Below the pieces are notes generated by a model. The model saw only the letters and a program-made list of their open reading frames with translations, had not been told where the DNA came from and made no database searches. The position numbers were made by a program, and so were the translations under genes. This document shows, one piece after another, positions 17,527 through 26,280 of a stretch of 38,838 bases of DNA. The DNA is from Colwellia marinimaniae (GTDB lineage Bacteria > Pseudomonadota > Gammaproteobacteria > Enterobacterales > Alteromonadaceae): assembly GCF_002207865.1 (NCBI RefSeq), contig NZ_BDQM01000036.1, forward strand, positions 1 through 38,838, written 5' to 3'. How positions within the stretch are numbered: position 1 is the stretch's first letter; the number at the start of each line of letters is the position of its first letter.

Positions 17527-17555
17527 TTGAGTATGAGCCTTGGCACTGGTAGAAT
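17527..17555 (+). promoter_or_regulatory. Sigma-70 promoter of purM
   Basis: TTGAGT at 17527-17532 and TAGAAT at 17550-17555 are separated by 17 bases, one mismatch or two from consensus in each hexamer. It is placed about 40 bases upstream of the purM start. I looked for a PurR operator (ACGCAAACGTTTGCGT type) around it and found none. Confidence 0.65.
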
Positions 17556-17595
17556 ACGCCCCATAAAATACTGTCGGTAATTTCTGAGGTCTCCC

Positions 17596-18636
17596 GTGAG
17601 CGAACAAAAACAATCGTTAAGCTATAAAGATGCTGGTGTTGATATTGATGCTGGTAATGCCCTAGTTGAGAAAATTAAAGGTGCGGTAAAACGTACAAAA
17701 CGCCCTGAAGTTATGGGGGGGTTAGGTGGTTTTGGTTCGGTATTTCAATTACCTACCGGTTATAAAGAGCCTGTATTAGTTGCTGGTACCGATGGTGTCG
17801 GCACTAAATTGCGTTTAGCTATCGATTTAGGTAGACACGATACGGTTGGTATCGATTTAGTGGCTATGTGTGTTAATGACCTTATCGTCCAAGGTGCTGA
17901 ACCATTATTCTTCCTTGATTATTATGCTACTGCCAAACTTGATATTGATGTTGCTGCCTCAGTTATAGAAGGTATTGCTGAAGGCTGTATACAGGCTGGT
18001 TGTTCTCTTGTTGGTGGCGAAACGGCTGAAATGCCAGGTATGTACCATAAAGGCGATTACGATATCGCTGGATTTTGTGTTGGTATTGCGGAAAAGTCGC
18101 GCTTAATTGACGGTACTAACGTTGCTGCCGGTGACCAACTTATTGCCCTTGGTGCTTCTGGCCCGCACTCAAATGGTTTCTCATTAATTCGTAAAGTATT
18201 AGAAGTAAACAATACCGATACTAATGAATTACTTGACGGTAAAAAAATCGCTGACCATTTACTTGAGCCAACTAAGATATACGTAAAATCTGTGCTTGAG
18301 TTAATTAAAAATGTTGATGTGCACGCACTTTCTCATATCACTGGTGGTGGTTTCTGGGAAAATATCCCGCGGGTATTACCTGAAACAGCACAAGCCGTTA
18401 TTAAAGGTGACAGCTGGCAATGGCCGAGCATCTTTACTTGGTTAAAAGAGCAAGGCAATATCACCGAACATGAAATGTACCGCACGTTCAACTGTGGTGT
18501 TGGTATGATTATCGTTGTACCTGCTGATAAAGTAGCACAAAGCATCGAAGTGCTAACCGCACATGGCGAAAATGCTTGGCATATAGGCGAAATAGCCGAT
18601 AAAGCTGACGGTGAAGAGCAAGTTGTTTTTAACTAA
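17596..18636 (+). CDS. purM: Phosphoribosylformylglycinamidine cyclo-ligase (AIR synthase)
   Basis: PurM performs the ATP-dependent ring closure of FGAM to AIR, step five of purine synthesis. The 346-residue protein matches E. coli length (345) and carries the family's YKDAGVDIDAG start, MGGLGGFG near residue 40, VAGTDGVGTKL near 61-71, GETAEMPGMY near 140-149 and HITGGGFWENIPRV near 247-260. The GTG start follows TGAGGTC. purN lies downstream in the same direction as in E. coli, but a hairpin sits in the gap. Confidence 0.97.
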   Translation: MSEQKQSLSYKDAGVDIDAGNALVEKIKGAVKRTKRPEVMGGLGGFGSVFQLPTGYKEPVLVAGTDGVGTKLRLAIDLGRHDTVGIDLVAMCVNDLIVQGAEPLFFLDYYATAKLDIDVAASVIEGIAEGCIQAGCSLVGGETAEMPGMYHKGDYDIAGFCVGIAEKSRLIDGTNVAAGDQLIALGASGPHSNGFSLIRKVLEVNNTDTNELLDGKKIADHLLEPTKIYVKSVLELIKNVDVHALSHITGGGFWENIPRVLPETAQAVIKGDSWQWPSIFTWLKEQGNITEHEMYRTFNCGVGMIIVVPADKVAQSIEVLTAHGENAWHIGEIADKADGEEQVVFN

Positions 18637-18667
18637 ATAACAACGTTGCTAAGCAAAAAAATATTAT

Positions 18668-18692
18668 AAAGGGGCTATTTATTAGCCCCTTT
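18668..18692 (+). terminator. Hairpin between purM and purN
   Basis: AAAGGGGCTA (18668-18677), loop TTTAT and TAGCCCCTTT (18683-18692) form a perfect 10-bp stem. The T-run after it is short (TTT then AATTT), so it may be a partial terminator or a processing or stability element that sets the purM:purN ratio. Confidence 0.6.
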
Positions 18693-18719
18693 AATTTATC
18701 TAAAAATTGAGGAACAAAG

Positions 18720-19361
18720 ATGTCGAGTCGTATCCTTGTATTGATCTCTGGTGGTGGCACAAACTTACAAGCCATTATTGATGCTTGTACCAATGACAAT
18801 TTTCCTGGAGAGGTTGTTGCGGTAGTATCAAATAAAGCCGATGCTTATGGCCTAACTCGCGCTCAAAATGCTGGCATTACCAACCTAGCTCTTTCACATA
18901 AAGAATTTTCTAGCCGTGAAGATTACGATCAAGCACTGATCAAAATAATTGATGGCTTTGCTGTTGATTTAATCGTATTAGCAGGCTTTATGAGAATTCT
19001 TACACCCAGCTTTGTCCAACATTTTCAAGGCAAACTGCTCAACATACACCCATCGCTATTACCCAAATACCAAGGGTTAAATACGCATCAACGTGCTATT
19101 GATGCCGGTGATGATGTACACGGTGTTAGTGTGCACTTTGTTACTGAAGAACTCGATGGTGGTCCAGTAATTCTTCAGGCGAAAGTACCCGTATTTGAAG
19201 GTGATAGCAGTGAAGATCTTGCGGCCCGTGTTCATCAGCAAGAACACCGTATCTACCCCTTAGTGGTAAAGTGGTTCACTGAACAAAGACTTAACATGCA
19301 GGGCGACCATGCAATACTCGATGGTAATATACTGCCAGCCTCAGGTTATGCTAACGATTAA
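18720..19361 (+). CDS. purN: Phosphoribosylglycinamide formyltransferase
   Basis: PurN transfers the formyl group of 10-formyl-THF to GAR, step three of purine synthesis. The 213-residue sequence shows LISGGGTNLQAIID near residues 8-21 (phosphate loop), VLAGFMRIL near 82-90, LLNIHPSLLPKYQGLNTHQRAID near 102-124 with the catalytic Asn and His, and HFVTEELDGGPVILQ near 137-151 with the catalytic Asp. ATTGAGGAACAAAG precedes the ATG. It lies 83 bases after purM. Confidence 0.97.
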   Translation: MSSRILVLISGGGTNLQAIIDACTNDNFPGEVVAVVSNKADAYGLTRAQNAGITNLALSHKEFSSREDYDQALIKIIDGFAVDLIVLAGFMRILTPSFVQHFQGKLLNIHPSLLPKYQGLNTHQRAIDAGDDVHGVSVHFVTEELDGGPVILQAKVPVFEGDSSEDLAARVHQQEHRIYPLVVKWFTEQRLNMQGDHAILDGNILPASGYAND

Positions 19362-19498
19362 TATTGATAGCTAACTCGCTTAACTGGGCTTAACTGGGCA
19401 TAAATAGCACAAAAAATAGATTAGTATTTTTTATAAACTCTCTACAGAAGCTGTTAGTATCCTTAAATATACTCTTGCTGCTGGACTCTTTGCTTATT

Positions 19499-20263
19499 AT
19501 GCGCAAACACTTTTCCCTACTGTTATTCATATTACCTTTCCTGGTTTCAGCCAATACGGCTGATACTAATATTGATACACAAAAGCCAGCAAGCGCTCAA
19601 CAGAAAAAAGAGTCCTTCGCAGCAGTCATCCCTGCTTATCGGGCAACTTATACCTTATTACATAAATCAGATCCCGTAGGTACCGCAGTCAGACAGCTGA
19701 GTTACCTTGCTGATAATAAAATTAAATACCATTATGAAACGGATATACATTGGTTCATCTTTTCTGATAAACGCAGTGAAACCGCCATAGTTAAGATAGA
19801 AAACAATCAAGTGATACCGTTGAGTTATGATTATAAACGCGAGGGCACAGGTCGCGATAAATACTACCAATGGCAGTATGATCTAGCGGGAAAAACGGCA
19901 ACCGATATTAAAAATAATAAAGAGATCACTTTAGAGTTCACTGATGGTTTGTTAGATAAACTTAGCTACCATCTGCAAAATCGCATCGACCTAATTAACA
20001 ACCCAGCACAAAAAAAGTTTGTTTACCCGGTGATCAGTACTCGCGGCTCGATCAAAAATTATCAATATATCTATGATGGTGATGAGGAACTAATACTTCC
20101 TTTTGGCTTAGTCAAAACTATCCGTTTGAAGCGTGAAATTGTTGAAAAAAAACGTATCACCTACGTTTGGTTTGCCCCAGAGTTAAACTTTTTAATGGTT
20201 AAGCTCTATCAAGTGAAAGACGGCACGGAACAATTTGAAGCACAATTATCAGCATTAGAGTAA
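19499..20263 (+). CDS. DUF3108 periplasmic protein
   Basis: The product (254 residues from the ATG at 19499) has a signal peptide, MRKHFSLLLFILPFLVSA, then a hydrophilic linker and a domain beginning about residue 45 with VIPAYRATYTLLHKSDPVGTAV. Beta-rich segments and YVWFAPELNFLMVKLYQVKDG near the end fit the DUF3108 family, often found after purN in this order of bacteria. A TTG at 19475 would add eight residues; I prefer the ATG because it gives a normal basic N-terminus, although its ribosome binding site is weak. Function is unknown. Confidence 0.82.
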   Translation: MRKHFSLLLFILPFLVSANTADTNIDTQKPASAQQKKESFAAVIPAYRATYTLLHKSDPVGTAVRQLSYLADNKIKYHYETDIHWFIFSDKRSETAIVKIENNQVIPLSYDYKREGTGRDKYYQWQYDLAGKTATDIKNNKEITLEFTDGLLDKLSYHLQNRIDLINNPAQKKFVYPVISTRGSIKNYQYIYDGDEELILPFGLVKTIRLKREIVEKKRITYVWFAPELNFLMVKLYQVKDGTEQFEAQLSALE

Positions 20264-20312
20264 TAAACCTTAGCAAGTATTTAATAACGTCCTTTAGCTT
20301 GTTAGTCACCAC

Positions 20313-20338
20313 TAAATGAGCATAGCTATGCTCATTTA
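20313..20338. terminator. Perfect 26-base palindrome, probable terminator of the DUF3108 gene
   Basis: TAAATGAGCATAG and its reverse complement CTATGCTCATTTA abut at 20325/20326. As RNA it folds into an 11-bp stem with a four-base AGCU loop. It lies 50 bases after the DUF3108 stop. The trailing T-run is only three long, so termination efficiency is uncertain. A 12-base direct repeat (CTTAGCTATTCA, twice) follows just after it. Confidence 0.5.
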
Positions 20339-20554
20339 ACTTAGCTATTCACTTAGCTATTCACTTAATTAATAGCTTGCAATTCATTTCATCTAACACA
20401 TTACTACTAGTTCCCTAGCTAAAAACTACCATCACCACCGCCTAAGCCAACGTCCAGCGTTTTATTCTTCTTTGCTTTCAGCAGAGACACATATTTCAAT
20501 GGCTATATTTCAAGATAAACACCTCAATAATGTGTAAAAAACAACAAATAATGC

Positions 20555-20595
20555 TTGAATAACCAGCAAAACCCATATACTGTACAAACATACAG
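20555..20595 (+). promoter_or_regulatory. LexA operator (SOS box) overlapping the sulA-like promoter
   Basis: CTGTACAAACATACAG at 20580-20595 fits the gammaproteobacterial LexA operator (CTGT-N8-ACAG) with outer half-sites intact. A plausible sigma-70 promoter overlaps it: TTGAAT at 20555-20560, 17 bases, TACTGT at 20578-20583. The box lies 31 bases upstream of the SulA-like start codon, so bound LexA would block the promoter. Confidence 0.9.
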
Positions 20596-20626
20596 TACTC
20601 GTCATTATCCAACTCAAGGCAGAACT

Positions 20627-21118
20627 ATGTACACCACCGATACCCTTAATAGCAATGTCATAAACAAAGCTTTCAATACTCCCCTTGCACAGCAGACTTG
20701 GTTAAAACTAGCCAATGTGGCCAATCATCAAGAATTGTCATGCCTCTATGCCGATATTTGTCAGCAACATACTCAACAAAAAAAATGGGTATTATTTATT
20801 AACCCTGAAGAAGCATCCTTAGAGCAATTAGCGCACACCCACGGTGTTGATATTTCGAAAGTGCTTTGTGTTAGTTTTAAAGGCAAAAATAAAGTGAAGC
20901 ACTTACTTGATAAACATTCTGCTCACTTAGATATTGAGCAAATAAAACGTGTTTTATGTCGAGGTAACTGCTCAGCAGTTATCCTGTCGAATGCCTCGTT
21001 TAGAGACGATGAAATTGCCGAGCTCGATAGCTGTGCACGTCTAGGGAAAACTCAGTGTGTGCTGCTTAAAAACCTGCGTAAAAATGAACTAACGAGACAT
21101 TATCGACACAGCCACTAA
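20627..21118 (+). CDS. sulA: SulA-like SOS cell division inhibitor
   Basis: The 163-residue protein resembles SulA, which binds FtsZ and stops septation during the SOS response. Supporting segments are ICQQHTQQKKWVLFINPEE (the SulA strand after LxxLxxxxQ), LAHTHGVDISKVLCV and LCRGNCSAVILSNASF, in the order and spacing of the SulA/RecA-like fold. The start is taken at ATG 20627, with CAAGGC eight bases upstream; a longer frame from TTG 20555 would run through the LexA operator. In many relatives sulA lies directly beside lexA, but lexA is not in this window. Sequence identity to E. coli SulA is low; the operator makes the call firmer. Confidence 0.82.
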   Translation: MYTTDTLNSNVINKAFNTPLAQQTWLKLANVANHQELSCLYADICQQHTQQKKWVLFINPEEASLEQLAHTHGVDISKVLCVSFKGKNKVKHLLDKHSAHLDIEQIKRVLCRGNCSAVILSNASFRDDEIAELDSCARLGKTQCVLLKNLRKNELTRHYRHSH

Positions 21119-21183
21119 GCTTAAGTAAGCAAAATACCGGCAAGTGTGATAACGAATAGCCGTTATTTTACTTAGCTAAAATT

Positions 21184-21215
21184 AAGCCGTATTGTTCACA
21201 ACAATACGGCTTTTT
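21184..21215. terminator. Terminator after sulA-like gene
   Basis: AAGCCGTATTGTT (21184-21196), loop CAC and AACAATACGGCTT (21200-21212) form a perfect 13-bp stem followed by TTT. It separates the convergent sulA-like and DUF885 genes. Confidence 0.88.
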
Positions 21216-21234
21216 ATCGACTAGATGCGTTCAC

Positions 21235-23136
21235 TTATGACTTGCTGTCTAACCAATGATTTACATTTCGTGATAACACTGCCATAGGCACGGCGCCATT
21301 TAACAGCACAACATCATGAAACTCGGCTAAATCAAAGGCATCACCTAAACGTTTTTGTGCTTGCTCTCTTAAACTTAATATTTTTAGCATCCCTAATTTA
21401 TAGCCAAGTGCTTGCCCAGGCCAGGCCATATAACGTTCAATTTCGGCAATAACATCAGACTCAGCGGTACCCGTTTGCTCTGACATATAGCTAATAGCTT
21501 GCTCTCGTGTCCAGCGTTTATCATGTAAGCCAGTATCAACTACCAAACGCACCGCTCTAAATAATTCTGCTTGTAAGCGACCTAAATTACCAAAGGGATC
21601 GTTTTCATACATGCCTAATTCAAAAGCGACTTGCTCACTATATAAAGCCCAGCCTTCTGCATAAGCATTGTAAGGGGCAATTCTGCGTAAAAAAGGTAAC
21701 TCAGCTTGATCTAAGTTCAAGGCTATTTGCCAATGATGGCCAGGGTTTGCTTCATGATAGGTTAATGTTTTCAAACCAAACTTAGGATTGGCTTTCATAT
21801 CACGCAAGTTAATCCAATAAATACCTGGTTTACTACCATCAACAGCCGGTGAAGTATATTGACCACCCGGCGCACCATCTTGTACCTCAACAGGAAAGGC
21901 TTTGACTTCAACTTGATAACTAGGCGTAGTTTTAAAAAAAGGAGCCATTTTTGTGGTAATTTCAGTGATATAACCATTAATATCACTTAATAGCTCTTCC
22001 CGCCCTGCTTTTGAATCTTCATATAAAAAACGCGGCTCTTCATTTAACGCTACCATACGCTCGCCAACAGAGCCTTGTTTATAACCTTGCTCTTGTAATA
22101 TGATATCCATAGCAATACTAATACGAGCGACTTCATCTAGGCCAACTTGATGTATTTCACTTGGCGTTAGTTCACTATCAGCTAGTTGTTTAATCGCATC
22201 TCGGTAATAATCACTGCCTTTTGGCTGTGCCCATATACCCGACTCATCACGAGATTTAGCTAATAATTGTTCGCTGGCTTTTGCTACCGATTGGTAAGCG
22301 GGATAAACCACCTGACTAACTTGCACAATAACCTGTTGTATTAAGTCTTGCTTTTGCTCGGCGGTAAGGGCGTCAACCTTTGCAATTTTGTCGGTAAAGA
22401 CACTAACAAAAGTATGCTGGTCGGCGGCAACACGGGTAAAACCGTTAAGGTACTTAATTGCACCTTGTAACGTTACTTTCGGTGGTAACCAGTTCTGTGC
22501 AGCATCAAAAGCTTGTTTTTCAATAATACTACTGGCAAGACGGCCAAATGCCGCTAAACGTGTGATGTAGTCTAATGCTTCTTGCTCTGTGGTAATGGGT
22601 TGATCGTTTTGCATAATTCGTGGGATATCAATCAAAGGGCCATTAATTTGATTGACAATAAAGGGTGAAAGTCCCATCCAAGTATCAATAAAACCAACGC
22701 TAAAGTTTGGCTCCCCGGCAAAATATCGCGTTAACCCAGCCATCACTTGTTGATTATTTTTCGCCTTGATATCAGCCCCTTCAAGCTTAACGCTGGCAAT
22801 TTGATTTGATATCGATAATAAATCAGCGCGCAGTTTGGCTTCATTTTCAACGCCATAAAGCTCCATCTTATCACTAATGGCTTGACCAACATCCTGTGCA
22901 GACAAACCATACATAGTCGCTGATAAAGCACGTTGTTTAAAAAGGCTTTGTTTAGCTTGCTGATAAAGCGCCGTTAAGGTTTGTTCTGCGCTAGGAAGAG
23001 TCATTTTTTCAGTAGACGTTGTCGCTGGCGTTGCTTTATTTACGGCTACAGTATCGCTTGCTTTATCACAAGCACTCAAGCCAAGTGCGGCGACAATGGC
23101 ACTGGCTAGTAAGCTGTTTTTTAGGTTCTTATTCAT
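21235..23136 (-). CDS. DUF885 family lipoprotein, predicted metallo-hydrolase
   Basis: The product (633 residues from ATG 23136) has a signal peptide with lipobox GLSACDK, so it is a lipoprotein. The long helical domain of DUF885 follows, with the family's zinc motif TYHEANPGHHWQ (HExxPGHH) about two-thirds along and YAEGWALYSEQ further on. Such proteins are predicted to be peptidases or carboxypeptidase-like hydrolases, few of which have known substrates. The start is chosen at 23136 because AGAGGAAGCT precedes it; a frame from 23160 would put the Shine-Dalgarno inside the gene. The downstream neighbour is convergent sulA. Confidence 0.9.
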   Translation of the reverse strand: MNKNLKNSLLASAIVAALGLSACDKASDTVAVNKATPATTSTEKMTLPSAEQTLTALYQQAKQSLFKQRALSATMYGLSAQDVGQAISDKMELYGVENEAKLRADLLSISNQIASVKLEGADIKAKNNQQVMAGLTRYFAGEPNFSVGFIDTWMGLSPFIVNQINGPLIDIPRIMQNDQPITTEQEALDYITRLAAFGRLASSIIEKQAFDAAQNWLPPKVTLQGAIKYLNGFTRVAADQHTFVSVFTDKIAKVDALTAEQKQDLIQQVIVQVSQVVYPAYQSVAKASEQLLAKSRDESGIWAQPKGSDYYRDAIKQLADSELTPSEIHQVGLDEVARISIAMDIILQEQGYKQGSVGERMVALNEEPRFLYEDSKAGREELLSDINGYITEITTKMAPFFKTTPSYQVEVKAFPVEVQDGAPGGQYTSPAVDGSKPGIYWINLRDMKANPKFGLKTLTYHEANPGHHWQIALNLDQAELPFLRRIAPYNAYAEGWALYSEQVAFELGMYENDPFGNLGRLQAELFRAVRLVVDTGLHDKRWTREQAISYMSEQTGTAESDVIAEIERYMAWPGQALGYKLGMLKILSLREQAQKRLGDAFDLAEFHDVVLLNGAVPMAVLSRNVNHWLDSKS

Positions 23137-23245
23137 AGCTTCCTCTAGGATAATTAACACAATTATTATTTATTATTTTTACTTTGTCTCATTTTTGTTA
23201 TTTTATGATAAAAAATTTGTTTAAATCATTTTGACTTAATATGAC

Positions 23246-23270
23246 TTAACTTAACTTAACTTAACTTAAC
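23246..23270. repeat. Five tandem copies of TTAAC
   Basis: TTAAC is repeated five times without interruption, and degraded TTAATATGAC-type copies lie on both sides (23231-23245, 23411-23445). The run abuts the MITE-like element at 23270. Confidence 0.85.
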
Positions 23271-23409
23271 ATGCCTATGTACATGGTTCAGGATCGTCAT
23301 CCCCGTGGTCTCTTAATCGGGGATCCAGCTTCTAAAAGCAATGGATCTTCGATCAGAGACTTCGAAGATGACGTTTACAACGACGTCCTGAGCTAACTAC
23401 ATAGCCATG
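23270..23409. repeat. MITE-like element with imperfect terminal inverted repeats
   Basis: The left end, CATGCCTATGTACATGGTTC followed by AGGATCGTCATC, is mirrored by the right end, which on the opposite strand reads CATGGCTATGTAGTTAGCTC followed by AGGACGTCG. The interior contains CGTCATCCCCG and ATCGGGGATCC, a phrase seen in many bacterial interspersed repeats. The element is 140 bases long, has no reading frame and sits between TTAAC-type repeats. Mobility by a transposase in trans is inferred. Confidence 0.65.
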
Positions 23410-23673
23410 TAACTTAATATGACTTAACTTAATATGAGTAACTTAGATTAGAGCAAATGCGCTTAAGATTGTAAACATTATACAATCCTTATTTTAGCGA
23501 GTTGACTGTTAAGTGGTATTAAAAACGCCCCTATAAATTTAGAGCTTTCCCTTTAATTCTGCTATAATCCCGCGCCCGCTATTCCCTGTTTAGTAATACT
23601 TGCTTAGTGATACTATTTTGGAATTTTTGCGGCTCAGTAATTTTGAATCGGTTAACCCCAATGGGAATGGTAT

Positions 23674-25971
23674 ATGACTTCAGCAAAGCAGCAAATAATA
23701 TCGAAAAAACAGCAGGGATTATTTGATTATCCAAAATACTGGGCTGAGTGCTACGGCACCGCGCCTTTTTTGCCTATGTCGCGAAAAGAAATGGACATAT
23801 TAGGCTGGGATAGTTGCGATATAATTATTGTCACCGGTGACGCTTATGTTGATCACCCAAGTTTTGGTATGGCTATTATTGGTCGTATGCTTGAAGCACA
23901 AGGTTTTAGAGTTGGCATAATCGCCCAGCCAGCCTGGCATTCAAAAGATGCCTTTATGCAACTGGGTCAGCCTAATTTATTTTTTGGTGTCACCTCCGGT
24001 AATATGGACTCCATGATTAACCGATATACCTCTGAGCGAAGAATGCGTCATGATGATGCCTATACGCCAAATGATGAAGGTGGTAAACGTCCCGATCGCG
24101 CAGTAACCGCTTACACTCAACGCTGTAAAGAAGCCTATAAAGGTGTACCTGTTATTATTGGCGGTATTGAAGCCAGCTTACGCCGTATAGCCCATTATGA
24201 TTACTGGTCAGATAAAGTGCGTCGCTCAGTATTGTTCGATTCAAAAGCAGATTTATTAGTGTTTGGCAATGCCGAGCGGCCATTAGTTGAAATTGCTCAT
24301 CGTATTGCTCGCGGTGAAGATATTAAAAACATCACCGATGTTCGCGGTAGTGCTTTCTTAACCAATCAGGCACTGCCCGGCTGGAAAGGCATAGATTCCC
24401 GCGATATCGACCGGCCTGGTAAAATTGACGCCATCCCTAACCCTTACGCAGAAATAACCCCAGAAAGCTGTAGTGATAACGAAGCAAAATCGGCGGCGGA
24501 AAATAAGGCTAATGATATTACTAAAACGGCACAGCCTATCGTAATGGCTGACTACCGTAATAAGACCTGGGAGAAAAAGTCCAAACCTTGGGAGAACACT
24601 TATATTTATTTACCCACCTTTGAGCAGGTAAAAGACAACAAGATTCTTTATGCGCATGCATCGCGTATTTTTCATCAAGAAGTGAACCCAACCTCCGCTA
24701 AACCCTTAGTTCAAAGCCACGGCACGCGCCTTATTTGGCTAAATCCACCGGCGAAACCACTTTCAACCGAGGAAATGGATGGCGTATTTGATCTTGAATA
24801 TAAGCGAGTACCACACCCAAGTTATGGTAATGCAAAAATACCCGCATATGACATGATAAAAACATCGATTAATATCATGCGCGGTTGTTTTGGTGGTTGT
24901 ACTTTCTGCTCAATTACTGAGCATGAAGGACGTATTATTCAAAGTCGTTCCCATGAATCTATCATCAAAGAAATAGAAAACATCAGAGACATGGTCCCAG
25001 GCTTTACTGGCGTGATATCAGATCTTGGTGGCCCAACGGCTAATATGTATCAGCTCAATTGTAAAAGTGAAAAAGCCGAAGCCACTTGTCGTAAACCTTC
25101 TTGTGTTTGGCCGACTATTTGTGGCCACTTGGATACCGATCATACCCCCACCATCGAGCTTTACCGTAAAGCGCGTAAAGTGAAAGGGATTAAAAAGGTA
25201 TTAATCGCTTCGGGTGTTCGTTACGATTTAGCCATAGAGCACCCTGAATATATTAAAGAATTAGCAACCCATCATGTTGGCGGATATTTAAAAATCGCCC
25301 CTGAACATACCGAGCAAGGGCCACTTGATAAGATGATGAAACCAGGTATGGGTACCTATGACAAATTTAAGGAAATGTTCGATCATTACTCTAAACTTGC
25401 CGGTAAGAAGCAATATTTGATCCCTTACTTTATCTCGGCTCATCCAGGTACCACGGACAGAGATATGGTTAATTTAGCACTTTGGCTAAAAGAAAATGAT
25501 TTTAAGTTAGATCAGGTACAAAATTTTTATCCGTCACCCTTAGCGAATGCCACCACCTTATACCATACCGGACTAAACTCTTTGCGTAACGTGACCACCA
25601 AGAATTTAGCTAAGGACGATGGTAAAATAATCGTGCCCAAAGGCACCATTCAACGACGCTTACACAAAGCCATGCTGCGTTATCATGATCCAGTAAACTG
25701 GCCGCAAATTCGTCAAGCGTTAACAAAAATGGGCTTAACTAAACTGATTGGCTCTGCGCCTAGCTGTTTAGTTCCCAGAGAGACCCGTAATGAGCAGCAA
25801 CTAGCCAATAGAAACCGACAAGGGAAAAACAACGCACAAGGATTTAAAACCAGTCCAGGTCAAAATCGTCTTAAATCAGGCTATGGTAAAAATAAGAAAA
25901 CGCCAACACACAAAAAAGGCTTGACGCGTTTTTCAGACAATCAGTTTGATGATAGGAAAAACCCGAAGTAA
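23674..25971 (+). CDS. ygiQ: YgiQ family radical SAM protein
   Basis: The 765-residue protein is a YgiQ-type radical SAM enzyme. An N-terminal cobalamin-binding-like Rossmann domain covers about 45-200 (IIVTGDAYVDHPSFG near the start). The [4Fe-4S] cluster motif is CFGGCTFC with Cys405, Cys409 and Cys412, in the CxxxCxxC spacing. The C-terminal region after about 700 is basic and low in complexity (RNRQGKNNAQGFK, KNKKTPTHKKG), suggesting RNA or other polyanion contact. The reaction catalysed by YgiQ is not established. The gene is alone on its strand, divergent from the DUF885 gene. Confidence 0.93.
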   Translation: MTSAKQQIISKKQQGLFDYPKYWAECYGTAPFLPMSRKEMDILGWDSCDIIIVTGDAYVDHPSFGMAIIGRMLEAQGFRVGIIAQPAWHSKDAFMQLGQPNLFFGVTSGNMDSMINRYTSERRMRHDDAYTPNDEGGKRPDRAVTAYTQRCKEAYKGVPVIIGGIEASLRRIAHYDYWSDKVRRSVLFDSKADLLVFGNAERPLVEIAHRIARGEDIKNITDVRGSAFLTNQALPGWKGIDSRDIDRPGKIDAIPNPYAEITPESCSDNEAKSAAENKANDITKTAQPIVMADYRNKTWEKKSKPWENTYIYLPTFEQVKDNKILYAHASRIFHQEVNPTSAKPLVQSHGTRLIWLNPPAKPLSTEEMDGVFDLEYKRVPHPSYGNAKIPAYDMIKTSINIMRGCFGGCTFCSITEHEGRIIQSRSHESIIKEIENIRDMVPGFTGVISDLGGPTANMYQLNCKSEKAEATCRKPSCVWPTICGHLDTDHTPTIELYRKARKVKGIKKVLIASGVRYDLAIEHPEYIKELATHHVGGYLKIAPEHTEQGPLDKMMKPGMGTYDKFKEMFDHYSKLAGKKQYLIPYFISAHPGTTDRDMVNLALWLKENDFKLDQVQNFYPSPLANATTLYHTGLNSLRNVTTKNLAKDDGKIIVPKGTIQRRLHKAMLRYHDPVNWPQIRQALTKMGLTKLIGSAPSCLVPRETRNEQQLANRNRQGKNNAQGFKTSPGQNRLKSGYGKNKKTPTHKKGLTRFSDNQFDDRKNPK

Positions 25972-26007
25972 GTATACCTTAGCGCTCGGGCTGTAGATAA
26001 TCACAAA

Positions 26008-26272
26008 TATACCCGTGACCATTCAAGAGGCATGTTTCAGAGTGCTTGAGCAATTTCAATTCAAGGCGCTGTGATGAAATAATGGTTGTTCCATTATGAG
26101 TTACAGCAACGATGAAGTGATGTTGCTCAAACGCTTCTTCGATGGGTTTAAAATGACTTTATACCGCGTTAAATAATCAAACCATAGAATGCACTATGCT
26201 TAAATGATTCTCCTTGCCTAAAGCCATTTTAATTCCCACTGAAACCCTGCACTTTGATTGGTCACGGGTATA
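26008..26272. repeat. Structured interspersed repeat with 13-bp terminal inverted repeats
   Basis: TATACCCGTGACC at 26008-26020 is the exact reverse complement of GGTCACGGGTATA at 26260-26272, with imperfect extension inward. Inside, TTGAGCAA near 26046 pairs with TTGCTCAA near 26123, and between them GCTGT...ATAATGG, loop TTGTT, CCATTAT...ACAGC forms a strong hairpin, so the left half folds into a nested stem. No gene is present. It fills the space between convergent ygiQ and the kinase gene and may serve as their terminator. Confidence 0.7.
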
Positions 26273-26280
26273 TAGGTTAC

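Larger units (their letters stand above)
23137..23673. other. Spacer between divergent DUF885 and ygiQ genes
   Basis: No gene is visible. The spacer holds a short tandem repeat, a MITE-like element (both listed separately) and TATAAT at 23563-23568 about 105 bases before ygiQ, a probable -10 without a clear -35. Confidence 0.6.

Noticed and set aside
20555..20626. N-terminal extension of the SulA-like protein from a TTG
   Set aside because: It would run through the LexA operator and promoter; the ATG at 20627 has a proper ribosome binding site.
23246..23270. TTAAC tandem run considered as a CRISPR or phase-variation tract
   Set aside because: Units are only five bases with no spacers, and the run is not placed in a promoter or coding region where a length change would have a clear effect.
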